From assembly GCA_009760855.2 (NCBI GenBank), contig WPIO01000152.1:7501-71500 (forward strand): 64,000 nucleotides of DNA, in the 5' to 3' direction. Below the pieces are notes generated by a model. The model made no database searches and was not told the origin of the DNA. It saw only the letters and a list, made by a program, of their open reading frames with translations. Each line of letters opens with the position of its first letter. The stretch's first letter is position 1. Shown here piece by piece: positions 12,128-26,065 of this stretch. The position numbers and the translations under genes were made by a program. Source of the DNA: Cristatella mucedo. Lineage: Eukaryota > Bryozoa > Phylactolaemata > Cristatellidae.

Positions 12128-12856
12128 GATGATAAAACTAACTTACTAGTTATGGGCAAACCCAGTGTGATCCAGAGATTGGAAAGGCTGACTCTCAAAA
12201 TTGGCTCTGCCAGCATATCTCCTGTCGAATCAGCTCGGAATCTAGGTGTCATATTCCAAAGCGACCTCTCGTTAGACGACCATATCAGCTCCACAGTCAA
12301 ATCCGCCTATTTTCAGCTTCATAACATTGCTAAAATTCGGGCTTGTTTAGATAAAGATACCACGTCCAAGTTAGTTCATGCATTCGTGACATCCCGTCTT
12401 GACTTCTGCAACTCACTGCTTACTGGCCTACCAGCATGTGCGATCAGGCGATTGCAGCTTGTGCAAAACTCTGCAGCTAGACTTGTCTGTCGTGTGCGTC
12501 GCAGTTGCCACATTACTCCACTTCTCGCCGACCTGCACTGGCTACCAGTCAAGCAACGGATTGACTTCAAGGTTTTGTCGCTCACTTTTAGGTCCCTTCA
12601 TTCTATGGCTCCAGCCTATCTTTCAGATATACTACCCCATCAGGCCAAGCATCGTACCACCCGCTTCTCGGAATCCAACAGTCTAGAAATACCTCGTACA
12701 AACCTTAAATCCTTTGGAGACCGCGCATTTAGTTCATATGCTCCCAAAGCCTGGAACTCCCTCCCGACCTGCGTCAGAACATCCCCCGACCTGACCACAT
12801 TTAAAAGAAACCTAAAAACACACCTATTTAGGACAGCATTTAGTGGGTCCCTGTGA
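12128..12856 (+). CDS. LINE ORF2 C-terminal fragment (post-RT domain), open frame
   Basis: A continuous frame from the truncation point to a TGA, about 242 residues. It contains the usual post-palm blocks of L2/CR1-type reverse transcriptases: LDFCNSLLTGLP, QLVQNSAARLV, HITPLLADLHWLPVKQRIDF, LTFRSLHSMAPAYLSD, and near the end AWNSLPTCVRTS and TFKRNLKTHLF. The catalytic palm motifs are missing because of 5' truncation, so the fragment is not active. The absence of stops suggests recent insertion. An internal ATG at 12152 would give 234 aa. Confidence 0.85.
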   Translation, partial: DDKTNLLVMGKPSVIQRLERLTLKIGSASISPVESARNLGVIFQSDLSLDDHISSTVKSAYFQLHNIAKIRACLDKDTTSKLVHAFVTSRLDFCNSLLTGLPACAIRRLQLVQNSAARLVCRVRRSCHITPLLADLHWLPVKQRIDFKVLSLTFRSLHSMAPAYLSDILPHQAKHRTTRFSESNSLEIPRTNLKSFGDRAFSSYAPKAWNSLPTCVRTSPDLTTFKRNLKTHLFRTAFSGSL

Positions 12857-13088
12857 TTCGTCCTTGATGTGCTTATGCGTGCTGACACTGTGCAAGCTGC
12901 CACTAACCACATTCGCATGCTGACCCTGTGCATGTCACCCCTAACCATATTATTCATCTCGTTTGTTTTTCAAGCATGATTTTACTTACCATTCAATTGC
13001 ATTTCACTTTACAGCAAATGTAAAGCGCCTAGAGAGAGATTGAGTTCTCTGAGGGCGCTTTATCAAGTAAATTATTATTATTATTATT
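12128..13088 (+). mobile_element. L2/CR1-like LINE, 5'-truncated copy with TSD
   Basis: Best-preserved copy of the dominant LINE. It is 5'-truncated at 'gatgataaaac' (DDKTN, just after the RT catalytic block) and ends in (ATT)n. A 6-bp target duplication, ATCAGC, flanks it (12122-12127 and 13089-13094). The 3' UTR ends in a hairpin at 13022-13062 with AAAGCGCC pairing to GGGCGCTTT around an inner AGAGA/TCTCT stem. Confidence 0.9.
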
Positions 13089-13482
13089 ATCAGCTATTGG
13101 TGGCGAGCAGTAGGGAACCCCAATGATACCCCTTTCGATCTCATGACAGCGTGGGTGCCGAAAATCCCTCTGCCCAATCAGTGGGTCGGGCCAGGCCGCC
13201 ACGCGCTCTCGCCCTGATCGCCCACTGGGCGGGCGAAGGTTGTGAGTCTGGCTGGAACAGGAAAATCCAGTAGCGATACCACGCCCCGTCATTTAGTCCT
13301 CTCAGAAGCGCCGTAAGTACCCAGCAAGCGAGCACATCATCTCGGTATAGAACCACATTGCAAACGCTTTTGGACGCAATTATACAACGCTGCCTGCGCA
13401 GAGCGAGCTTTCTCAATACTCGCCTCAAGGAACAGAATCATTTTGCTGTGGTCGCGTTTATGCCAGCAGCTAAGGTGTAATA

Positions 13483-13640
13483 ATAATAATGCACTTGATA
13501 AAGCGCCCTCAGAGAACTTAATCTCTTTCCATGCGCTTTAGATTTGCTGCAAAGTGAAATGCAATTGAATGGTAAGTAAAATCATGCTTGAAAAACAAAC
13601 AAAATGAATAATATGGTTAGGGGTGACATGCACAGGGTCA
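13483..13640 (-). mobile_element. LINE 3' end, minus strand
   Basis: Starts (on +) with (AAT)n then GCACTTGATAAAGCGCCCTC, the reverse complement of the family 3' hairpin. It continues as the 3' UTR (matching 12900-13085) and is truncated at 'gcacagggtca'. It is close in sequence to the copy at 12128, only about 400 bases away. Confidence 0.9.
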
Positions 13641-14290
13641 AGCAAAACGGTTCATTTCCGCTGCAAACTCTTGCTACCCATACTTAGAAAAAATATTCAA
13701 TCTCTCCATTGTTTTGAATTCCATTCTCTCCAAGATTAAATCGTCGAACAGTAAGTAAGTGTATTATAGAACTCACGGCGGCCGCGGTGTACTTGGGGAT
13801 CTGTTGGGTGGTGGCTTGCTACTCAAATTAATCCGGTCGCTGTGCTAGTGGTGGCACTAAGTGACTGTACTGCCACCGCACAAAACGCTTATGCAACCCC
13901 TCCTGAAACGTTGGAAGCCTTACTCTGAAGACGCAGTCAGAAGCATCGAGCCGAAAGCTAGCCGCTAGCCCCTCTAGGAAATGTAACTCTTATTTCGGAG
14001 AGCCTCAAACTTCACTGATAAGACGGTCACCAGAAACCCGGCTAGGAATACATGAGCATCCTAATTTGAAATGCTTGAAGTTTTGCGCCGAAGACGGGTT
14101 GCTTGGCAAGCCTCTTGATCACTGTCGAAGCACCGCTGTCCTCGTCAACTCTAAAAATACGACAATTTCTTAAAGAATAGCGATTACTTGGAAACTGACT
14201 CTGAACGTGCACGCCGAATGCATGCCATGGATTGCTAGCATCATGTTTAAGCTCCCTTCAAAAATGGTGGCGAGATTCAGTAGATTCACC
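13641..14290. other. No feature recognised
   Basis: Mixed-composition DNA between two LINE tails. No frame, RNA or repeat signature was found. Confidence 0.5.
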
Positions 14291-14293
14291 TAA

Positions 14294-14295
<2 letters not shown>

Positions 14296-14324
<29 letters not shown>

Positions 14325-14327
14325 GAA

Positions 14328-14396
<69 letters not shown>

Positions 14397-14447
14397 CAGT
14401 TCTCTGAGAGCACTATACAAATGTGTTATTATTATTATTATTATAAT
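14296..14447 (+). repeat. (GA)n expansion inside a LINE 3' tail
   Basis: About 100 bases of GA repeat with AAAG interruptions run directly into 'gactcagttctctgagagcactatacaaatg' and (TTA)n. The right part is the LINE 3' hairpin and (ATT)n tail. Intact copies have a short AGAGAGAGA run at the same point, so the microsatellite probably grew from it. Confidence 0.8.
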
Positions 14448-14784
14448 AAATGGCAAGATCAGAATGAGGCTAATTGAGTGGATAAAATAAATAATTTGCG
14501 ATCAAGGCTCGGCTCAAAGCTCCTTGTAATTTTGAGATGGATAGAAAAACCGGCTACTGTGCAACTGGGCACTCTTATCAAGGACAAAAGTTGACTGCAG
14601 TACCGAGTCGTCAAAAAATGCTATTGTCCAACTCTTCTGTCAGCTAAAATTGTATTTCCATTTCTTAATTTTCAGGACAGTATTAATTCTGCTAATTTTT
14701 ATTTTCTTCGGCTGAAACTTTCCAAGATCTGGCTTAATCCACTGTTATTCAGTTGCTTGAATTATTTGGGCTATCTATTATTCA

Positions 14785-15868
14785 TACTCAGCCTTCATGG
14801 TGGATATCACAAAGAAGCTAAATGAGCTAAATGTAAAACTGCAAGGAAAGGGAAACCCAGCCTATGCCTTGCTTGAAGAAGTGGTTTCTTTCGAAAATAA
14901 ATTACTTCTTTTTGTCGAAGACGTGGAGAACGGTAAATTACTTCATTTCGAAAATCTGAAGCAATATCGCGATGAAACCAATGCAGCTATTGACACGCAT
15001 TACTTCAGCATTACTATAAACAAAAGGAAGGATGGATTCGCTGAGAGATTTGAGCAATTCAAAACACACGCAAGTACTCTGGCGTTCATAGTAAATCCTC
15101 TCAACACAAATACAAATGAGATCGACATTGAGCCATTTGGAATTAATGCTGGTTCGCTTCAATTGCAATTGCTGGATTTGAAAACCAAACATTTTTGGAG
15201 TGGTAAATTCACAGAGCTTAAGAACAAGTTAGAAGAGTTGGAGGTCCAGAAAAGCATGTTACGCTGCACAAGTGGACAGCTCTAAAAGAAATGCCGCGAA
15301 ATGAGGCAATCATATTTGACGCATGGAATAGTCTACCAGAATGCTTCAGTGAGGTGAAGAAGTTGGAATTTGGAATGCTGACGATCTTCGGGTCGACATA
15401 TTCGTGCGAGCAAGCGTTCTCTTGCATGAATATAATAAAAAGTAAAGTAAGAAGCCAACTAACAAATAAAAATCTAGAAGCGTGCTTGAAACTGAAAAAA
15501 GTTATGAGCCAGATTTAACTAAACTTTCAAAAGGCATGCAAGGCCTATGCTCCCATTGATGCAACTATTGTAAATATTTATTATTCAAACATTATGGTTA
15601 TATTATTTGATTACTAATTTTATTATTCTAGCAGAGCTAGCTAAAATACTTGAATATGTTTTGTGCGAAACATTTGTATGTTTTCATATGAATAAATATT
15701 ATTTCATATTTAAAGCTATTTATTTTAAATCAAAAATCAAATTTATATACCTAATCCTAATCAAATACCATAATATTGAAATAAAAATGTTAGTGGCTCT
15801 TTAAAAACTGGGAATTTTTGTAAATTGTAACTTTTGGCTCTTCCGTCTCAAAAGGTTGCCAACCCCTG
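14785..15868 (+). mobile_element. hAT transposon relic with right TIR
   Basis: The right end reads AGGTTGCCAACCCCTG (ending at 15868), the reverse of the CAGGGGTTGGCAACC terminus typical of a large group of hAT elements. It sits directly after a transposase C-terminus. The putative 8-bp duplication would be GCCTAGAT (15869-15876), but no left end with CAGGGG was found upstream, so the 5' half has been lost. The AT-rich stretch at 15520-15840 is its 3' non-coding part. Confidence 0.8.
14797..15518 (+). pseudogene. hAT transposase C-terminal half (ZBED/GTF2IRD2-like), broken
   Basis: Two frames, 14797-15285 and 15291-15518, make up the C-terminal part of a hAT transposase like those domesticated in GTF2IRD2 and ZBED proteins. 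The first has [12 protein letters not shown] and the [21 protein letters not shown] block. The second has the hAT dimerisation motif, with FGSTYSCEQAFSCMNIIKSK and RSQLTNKNLEACLK. A stop after GQL and a frame change between the two segments break it. The N-terminal BED finger and the first catalytic Asp region are absent. Confidence 0.85.
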
Positions 15869-15876
15869 GCCTAGAT

Positions 15877-16260
15877 GTCAGATGAACAGAGTTGGACTAC
15901 GTAAGACCCGGATCTTTGATCTGATCGACAAGGTATCTCTAGTTAGGAAAGTATAACTTTCTCTCACCGCATCCGCATCTGTGAAATTGTATGAAGATCT
16001 TCTCTCTGCGGATGCGGATGAGGACGGGGGAGCTCAGGGCAGTGAGGAACTGGGGCGATGAAGGAGAGAATGTGTGTGTGTGTGGATTCTTGATGGGAGG
16101 TGCACTCTGGCCAGGTCGCCATTTTTAAGGGTCCAGCATGCCGAATATTAGCCAGGGCTTGACTGGTCAGTCGATTTCCGCCCAATTCCTGGCAAAGAAA
16201 ACCTCATGGCTCTCTTTTCTCCCCCCCCCTCGTACCTGCCGGTAAACATGCGGGCAGCAC
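15877..16260. other. No feature recognised
   Basis: Short stretch between the hAT relic and the next LINE. It contains a GT-rich patch near 16073-16083 and nothing else identifiable. Confidence 0.5.
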
Positions 16261-16324
16261 TTGCTCACCTCACCTTGAAGAGTTCTCTTCCAGTTTTCAC
16301 ATGTGAAATGAAGTTCCCGGGCAT

Positions 16325-16765
16325 GTCTTACGCTGGCCCACAAGGCCCGCGACGGCTTGGCTCCTTCGTACCTAGCTGAACTGCTGCACCAGTTTCAGCC
16401 TCTTCGCGCCCTCAGGTCGTGTGTGGACAATAAATTAGCTGTTCCATTCCTCAGCTTAATGACCGTTCACGACAGAAGCTTTAGCTCTGCAAGTCCTAGA
16501 CTGTGGAACTCGCTTCCACAATTCTTACGCAACGACAACTACTCTCATGCTGCCGACTCTGGCTCATTCTTTTCAGCGGTCCTGAGCTGCTACTTCCATG
16601 ATGCTCACTACCTTAACTGCTCTCCTGACTTTGCTATGCTTCCCACTTTCTCTTTGTTTTGTGAGACGAAATCTGTTGGCTACCGAATGCATACCGAAAG
16701 CCGCTTAAGCTGTGAGTGTGCTATTCAAAACTCTCCTGCTCAACACCCACATAGTCGTTAAAACT
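16325..16765 (+). mobile_element. Second LINE family, RT C-terminal fragment
   Basis: The frame 16357-16761 reads APSYLAELLHQFQPLRALRS, then SASPRLWNSLPQFLRND and CYFHDAHYLNCSP. This is the post-RT segment of a CR1/L2-type LINE distinct from the dominant family. Upstream DNA carries 'ctggcccacaaggcccgcgac', matching the copy at 42422 (LTHKARHGLAPSYL). A frame break lies just before the conserved block. The two copies share their unusual C-terminal extension (VGYRM.TESRL.CEC). Confidence 0.8.
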
Positions 16766-17520
16766 TTGTGGAGTTACAGACGGAGATACGTTATATGTCT
16801 TGATCCCCGAAAGGAAGCACAATGAAGTACGCTAGGTGCTAGGCCTTGCACATCTTAACAGACTCTTTCGTGTAGTACGTTTTCGCTCTTGTCTTGACAC
16901 GTTATCCACAAGCGTAGCTAAATGCATCTATGGGTACAAGCAAACTTTTGACGCCATGCCAAACAAATATGACTATTTACTATTCTCTAACTCTGCAACA
17001 AATTAAGCTAAAATTTATTTTGCAACTGTACATTTATAATTATATGATACTAATCTATAGTATTGCGTCCTCCTAGCCCTTGCAAATTTGGGTAGCGGCA
17101 TAACAACGAGCTGTATGTTTGCTAATCTAACGTCACGCATTCTGCCTCAGCACGACTGGAGTTTTACAAAATGTTGTTGCCTTGACCACATAGATAGTTT
17201 TTCCGGAAAAATAGCCATTGTCTATTTATTTTTAGCAGGATTAAAAAACCTTGATAATTACGAACAAAAACCTAATTAAAAATGTGTTAACCAGTGTTAT
17301 CCAATAGTTGTAAGACTACGGCTTGTGAAACAATGATTTGCCACAAAAACTGTGCATCTATAGATGCTAGTCCTTGCTCGACACTTGATGCCTCGAGGCC
17401 CAGATCACAACCAACCCATTATTTCATGTGACATATCCGGTTTCTATTGGTTATATAATGCACAGGACATAAATACAAATTCTATGGGCTGCAATGTCAG
17501 AATCGCTAATAATCTCTAGA
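16766..17520. other. AT-rich DNA, no feature recognised
   Basis: AT-rich intergenic sequence. No frame or repeat signature stands out. Confidence 0.5.
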
Positions 17521-17858
17521 GTTAATAATAATAATAATAACAATAATAATGCACTTGATAAAGCGCCTTCAGAGAACTCAATTTCTCTCCAGGTGCTTTA
17601 CATTTGCTGCAAAGGGAAATGCAATTGAATGGTGAGTAATATCATGCTTGAAAAAACAAACAGAATGAATAACATGGTTAGGCGTGACATGCACAGGGTC
17701 AGCATGCAAATGTGGTTAGTGGCAGCATGCAGTGTCAGCACGCATAAGCACATAAATGACGAATCACAGGGACCCACTAAATGCTGTCCTAAATTGGCTT
17801 GTTTTCAAGTTTTTTTAAATGTGGTCAGGTCAGGGGATGTTCTGACGCAGGTCGGGAT
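17521..17858 (-). mobile_element. LINE 3' end, minus strand
   Basis: (AAT)n followed by the reverse-complement hairpin, the 3' UTR and the last codons of the ORF (the 'cccactaaatgctgtcctaa' segment is the end of TAFSGSL). It is 5'-truncated near 17858. The deposited strand contains no full coding region. Confidence 0.9.
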
Positions 17859-17895
17859 GCCATAATATGGCTAATAAAGAGCTCCAAAGAATCAA

Positions 17896-19260
<1,365 letters not shown>

Positions 19261-19261
19261 A

Positions 19262-19797
19262 AAATAGGAGGTCCCCGGTTACGGACCTAAGCCGTTTTCG
19301 GACTGGTTTCGTAACTCGGGTCGTTCTCAAACCGCACCGTACCAAAGAGTAGTAGGGGCGAAAACTCAGTTCGCTTCCGAGCCCGGCGGAAAGTATTTAC
19401 TGCATAAACAGTATGTTAAAACCACTCTCTAACGTTTAAAAACACTTCTGCTCTCTTGGTGGGGAAGCGTGGGTTTTCTTCAATTAGTGCGGAGGTTATA
19501 GCCTACCCTCATCTGACCCTTGAGTTGTAATGGCACCTTGCTCGCACCTTCGAGGCTAACCAATCAATAAATTAATCAATTAATCAATAACCAATCAATA
19601 AATTAGTATCATTCGCTATGCCTTTCGCTGCTTATTCTGGGAAATCTGCAGTAGCTTATACATTTTCTTAGCTTGAATACTTGAACTTCCTACTAGCCCA
19701 TTGGGCCCTTTTCGTAACCGGGAACTGAGTTCGTAACTAAAGTTCTTTTTTGAGCCAACCCGAGTGTTCGTAAACCGGAAGTTTTGTTTACCGGGAT
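19262..19797 (+). mobile_element. Possible Tigger/pogo-like MITE
   Basis: The left end reads GGAGGTCCCCGGTTACGGAC. The right end, read in reverse, starts with a TCCCGGTAAAC-type sequence. Both ends then carry 'CGTAACTCGGG' or 'ACGAACTCGGG' phrases about 40-50 bases in. This inverted arrangement and the GGTCCCCGG...TTACGAC theme resemble pogo/Tigger termini. No transposase is visible, and the right boundary is uncertain because a second similar phrase (CATCCCGGTAAC) follows at about 19805. Confidence 0.4.
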
Positions 19798-20461
19798 GCG
19801 TTCACATCCCGGTAACTCACTGCGTAGCGATTTCTTGACAGGACCCTGAGGCTAGTAGTCACTGACAGCAGCCAAGCGATCGCAGCCCGCCATTCTGTTT
19901 CTGCAAGGTCCGGGATTGCGTGCACATAGCGGGAAACGTTGGTCACCAAAAGATTGCTTGAGTATGTAATACCAATAGTGTGTTTGCTGCTGAGCATGAT
20001 AACGAATGTAGAGGGTATATAAACCATGAATACGTCGTTTGTGATAGCGTGCTAGCTACTGGAGAGGGCAAATTTCAGGTAAGCAGTCTGCTGTGTCCAA
20101 TGGACTCCGAGGCCGACTGCACTTACCGGACGCATATGTTTCCTCTATCTGCAGCTAGCGAGTCAAACTTAAACTCAAAATTTTTGATTAGTGTTTTAAG
20201 TTTTTCGTGTTTCCCGATGGATATTCGGTTTAGTCACGGGGAGTTAGACAAGCTGGACTGGGCTTGGTACAAGCTCTTAAGTCACCGAGATTTTTGAGGT
20301 TTATCACCTGTCAACCGCGGAGGCTTTGGTGGGCCATTCGCTGCTCAGCCGTGGTAGTTTGTGGCCTGTCATCAGCTACCAAGTGACGGCTTGCACTGCA
20401 GTTAGCTATGTGCTGTGTTGCTCCAAGGGAGAAATGGCTGACAGAGGTCACTCTGCGAGTC
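19798..20461. other. No feature recognised
   Basis: Host-like DNA on the left flank of the Gypsy element. Short frames only. Confidence 0.5.
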
Positions 20462-20529
20462 AAACTGTGGGCGTAGCATCGCCACCATGTTGCCCCGCCC
20501 TAGCCTGACAGGGCAGTAGTGCATAACGT

Positions 20530-21149
20530 ACCAGTCGGTGGTTGTTGGTTTGTCGCCGAGTTTGTAGTAGAGTAAGGTAGCTTGATCGGGTCAATCGTCA
20601 GGTTCACCACTTTGTAGGGGCTCGCGGGCGTGCGATGGCGGCGCGATGAATAGTGAAGCCCCCACAAGTGTTGTCAACGACGGCTGTATTATACGATCTA
20701 GCATCCGTCGTGCGTGCTGCTCCGGAGCACGAGGTGTTAAGAGAGAGAGGAGAGTGGATAGCGTGTGTGCAGGCCGACGCACAGGCAGAAAAAGTGAATT
20801 GCGCGGCAAGGAACGAGTCACGTGCCGGCAAGGAGCGCTCCAGCTGGGCGGACAGAACGTCAGCTGGGGTCGGAACCACGTGACGGCGACCACACGCCCA
20901 CAAAGGCTCCCCCAGTCGCGCGGCGTGAGCCAAGCGACGTTATGCCAAGCGGTGCGACGAACGCAGCAAACAGGCGGGAACGAAAATGTCCGGCGAGTTC
21001 GAGCCTGGTACTGGGCCCAGTGGTCGGCTGCCGTAGGCGGCGGCGTAGTAGCCGTGCAGCGCCCACGTTGAGGCAGGAGTCTCCGAAACAGCACATAGTG
21101 GCATCGTAGTCGTAGCCGAACAGCGCCCGATCGTTTATGCAATCGTTTC

Positions 21150-21150
<1 letters not shown>
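20530..21150 (-). mobile_element. Inverted fragment of a related Gypsy element (PPT-LTR-PBS)
   Basis: Read on the minus strand this contains a G-rich polypurine tract (CGACTGGGGGAGCCTT, just above 20902), then an LTR of about 290 bases (20902 down to 20613) starting TGTGGGCG and ending CCCCTACA. AAGTGGTGAACCTGACG, a plausible primer-binding region, follows. An LTR with PPT on one side and PBS on the other is what a tandem or circular form would give. Its LTR is related to, but clearly different from, the 3' LTR at 22926. The right boundary is approximate. Confidence 0.7.
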
Positions 21151-22882
<1,732 letters not shown>

Positions 22883-22925
22883 TGTCGTCACGTTGGTTTC
22901 AGCCAAGTGACTGGGGGGGAGCCTT

Positions 22926-23259
22926 TGTGGGCGTAGCATCGCCACCGTGTTGCCCCGCCCTAGCCTGACAGGGCAGTAGTGCATAACGTCTCTGCGGCCG
23001 GGAGCCTACTGCTGATTGGGTGGAGGCTTGCCTGAATGTCCACCCAGTGATGCAATCTTTTCCCGCCAACTCTCTCGATCAGCTCCCGGAGTCGCGAGTG
23101 GACGTGTCGTCCGTCTCCGGCTCGCGGACGTGTACTGCCCATGAATTTGATCGATTACATCTTGTAGAGAGGTCAGTGACTCCTTTTGCTATCGATGCTT
23201 GCTGCACCTCGTGCGCGCTCGTCAACCTTCCGGGCATTAAGCTGGAGACGACCCCTACA
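22926..23259 (+). repeat. Gypsy 3' LTR
   Basis: 334 bases from TGTGGGCG to CCCCTACA, preceded by the polypurine tract and followed by the AAAC duplication. This is the only full-length LTR of the plus-oriented element. Confidence 0.85.
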
Positions 23260-23263
23260 AAAC

Positions 23264-24965
23264 TTCTAGGGCAAGTCTTGCTGAGTCTCACTAAATAGGG
23301 CCAAACGTAGTCCTTTTAGTTATAGAATGGCTTGTTTGCTTTGCACTTGTGAAGCACTTTCTTGTTTTGTCGCTGAATTTTTAGCAACCAACCTCTGGCC
23401 CTCTCACTCCATTTTAAACAGAATGCGGCGACGGCAGATGGACAAGCTTGCCACTTAACAATACCGGCTCATAATTACGCTATTCTGTTAGGCCATAGGC
23501 TGGCGCCAAGGAGAAGACCCCGATGGGTGCAAATAAGTTAGAGAAGATTGAGGCAAAGGGTGCACCTCTGGGTGCATATGATTGAAAACAGAAGGCAGGG
23601 CGGGCCGCGAAAGTTCAAAGGGCAAGAGCTAAAGCTCTTCCGGAAGTTGTATGGCCTTTGAAGCTTTATGGGCTTTCGAGCAGCGCACGAAGTGCTAGTC
23701 ACTTGCACGATAGCCACTTGGAAATATTTAAAAAATAATTCCGCCGGTTGAAGTGAAATATAGTGTACACCTGTCAAACTTGGCAGTCCTCACTTGCCAG
23801 ACTTTTCCGAGTTCTCTTGTGCCTGGCTGCGACTAGTGGAACGAAGGGAGCGGTCGGTCGGTCTGGGCGGCACTTGTCGCTCGTGGTGGTCAGTTTAGCA
23901 TAGTAATACGTAAACACGAGCAGCATTTTCAGGTATATTTTAAGGGAATCGCGTCCTTCGCTTGACATCTGGTCTCAGAGATATGACCTAGCATTTAATT
24001 GTCAATATTAACTAGAGTTAGAAAGCTTCCGCAAGCTTTTAGAAGGGCTGTGCTTATGGGGACTGCATCGTCTGTTCGGGTGATCTTGGTAAACTCACAC
24101 TAGATCGGCACACCTTTGCAATGCGGTTCGCTCTTTACTAGACACTGACTTTGACTGCAAGCCATGTAACGCTCTCTTGTAGCCCAGCTGTCTATTTGAT
24201 TCCATAGAAAGGGGCGATTTGTGCTACCTGCAAGCTTTTTTGAGAGAATAGAGAAAGATATTCCAGATGTCGCCTCATATCATGCATATCCTAAAGACAC
24301 CATTTTGGTTGAGAGCACCACAAGCTTTGATTTATTTCAAAGTCAATTTTGTGCTTCAAATTCATGTCTGCCGAAGGAATTTGATACATAAAGTTGCTAT
24401 TTCATGTCTATCAACTCCATTGCACCCTATAGACCCAAATAACTACGTGACACAGTAGAAAATATATTGCTATTCTTGAGTTAATAGTACAAGTGATTAG
24501 CGTGTCAATCAAATATCAACTTACTGCCATTACTATGTTAATTCGACATTAACGTTAACACAAATTGTGTGCTAACTTCAAGCACATGTTTGTGCCTTGA
24601 AATAGGTGCGGACCAGAATATATGCCAAAAGGGTTAAAAGAGCTGGTAACCGAAAGTCACACTATTCTTACATATTTATTTTTACTATAATTTACATTCA
24701 CAAACATAGTCTTATTTTTCACGGGAATCAAACTTCAAGAATCAAATTGCCTACCAAGAGGCCTTTCGCCTCTTGGTAGGCAAAAGCAACTGAAAGTTAT
24801 GAGAACGGTATTTCTAGCAAGAAAATTAAAACTTGGATAGAAAGGGCTTGTCACATTGGAAGTGTTTGTGACATTGGAAGTGAATGGCGTATAGTAAAGG
24901 CTAAATAATATTGAGTTATGTAATCGTTCGAATCAAGTTATCTTTTGCGAATTTTTGCTCGCTGC
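23264..24965. other. No gene recognised; contains a perfect hairpin
   Basis: Intergenic-looking DNA. The only notable structure is a perfect 16-bp inverted repeat at 24747-24783 (see separate entry). Confidence 0.5.
24747..24783. repeat. Perfect 16-bp inverted repeat
   Basis: TTGCCTACCAAGAGGC (24747-24762) and its exact complement (24768-24783) flank the loop CTTTC. No mobile-element ends were found next to it. Confidence 0.9.
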
Positions 24966-26065
24966 TTGTTTTGCTGGATCTTTAGCCAACGTTCGATACT
25001 ACTGATCACCAAGTCCTTCTCGAGCACCTCTCATCTCGCTTAGGCATCACTGGCACTGCAATACTATGGTTAAGGTCCCATCTCAGGTGAAGACTCCAGA
25101 GTATTGATGAAGATCGGACACAGATCGTCCGAGGAACCTCTGAAGTAAAGAGTACTTTAGGGTTATGTGGTCGGTCTGCTACTTTTCACAGTTTGAATTC
25201 TTCCTGTTGCCGATGTGATCGCCAAGAACAGTCTAGGCTTTCACATCTTTAGAGGTGACAGTCACTTGTGCCTTTACTTTGACTACTCCCTGTCTTCCAG
25301 CACGTTGAATTCTCTCAACTCCCTTGCTGCATGTACTGCTGACATTCGCTATGGATGGCAGCATGCTTTCTTAAATTGAATGACGATAAAACCAACTGAC
25401 TAGTTACAGGCAAACCAAGCGTGACTCAGAAATTGGAAGGCTTGATGCTCAAAATCTGATCAGCAACTTTATCTTTCATTGCCTCTGCACGAAATCTCGG
25501 TGTCATGTTCTAAAGTGACCTTTCATGAGACGACCACATCAGCTCCACAGTCAAGTCAGCTTACTTTCAGCTCAGTAACTACTCAAATTTGGGCTTTCTT
25601 AAACAGGGATACTGCATCCAAATTGTTCCATGCATTTGTGACCTGCCGTCTCGACTTGTGCAACTCACTACTTGCTGGTCTACCGGCCTGCACAATCAGG
25701 TACTTACAGCGGGTGCAGATCTTTGCAGCTGCATTTTTTGTCGTGAACGTCGCCGTTGCCACATCACACCACTTCTCGCCAACGTACACTGGACTCCAAT
25801 CAAGCAGGGCATCGACTTCAAGGTCTATCCTTAATGTGATCTATCCTTTCTGTGCTTATGCGTGCTGACACCGTGCTTTCTAACACTATCTCTATTTTAG
25901 ATGCTGAAATTGTGTGTGCCACCTCTGTCCCTGTTATGCTAGTTGACATTGTGCATGCTATTACTATTTGGTAATGCTTCCAACACAGTATCTGTAAATT
26001 GCCTAGAAAGAGATGTATTCCTCTGAGAGCACTATGCAAACTGATTATCCGAGTTATTATTCCTA
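24966..26065 (+). mobile_element. Decayed LINE copy including RT palm motif A
   Basis: The longest copy of the dominant LINE. It starts at LDLSATFDTTDHQVLLEHLS (RT motif A, FD..DH) and continues through LGITGTAILWLRSHL. A decayed YADD-region equivalent follows near 25255-25290. The post-RT region is broken by many frameshifts and an internal deletion near 25830, before the 3' end (CCTAGAAAGAGATG...GAGAGCACTATGCAAA, about 26000-26040). No usable frame remains. Confidence 0.8.
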
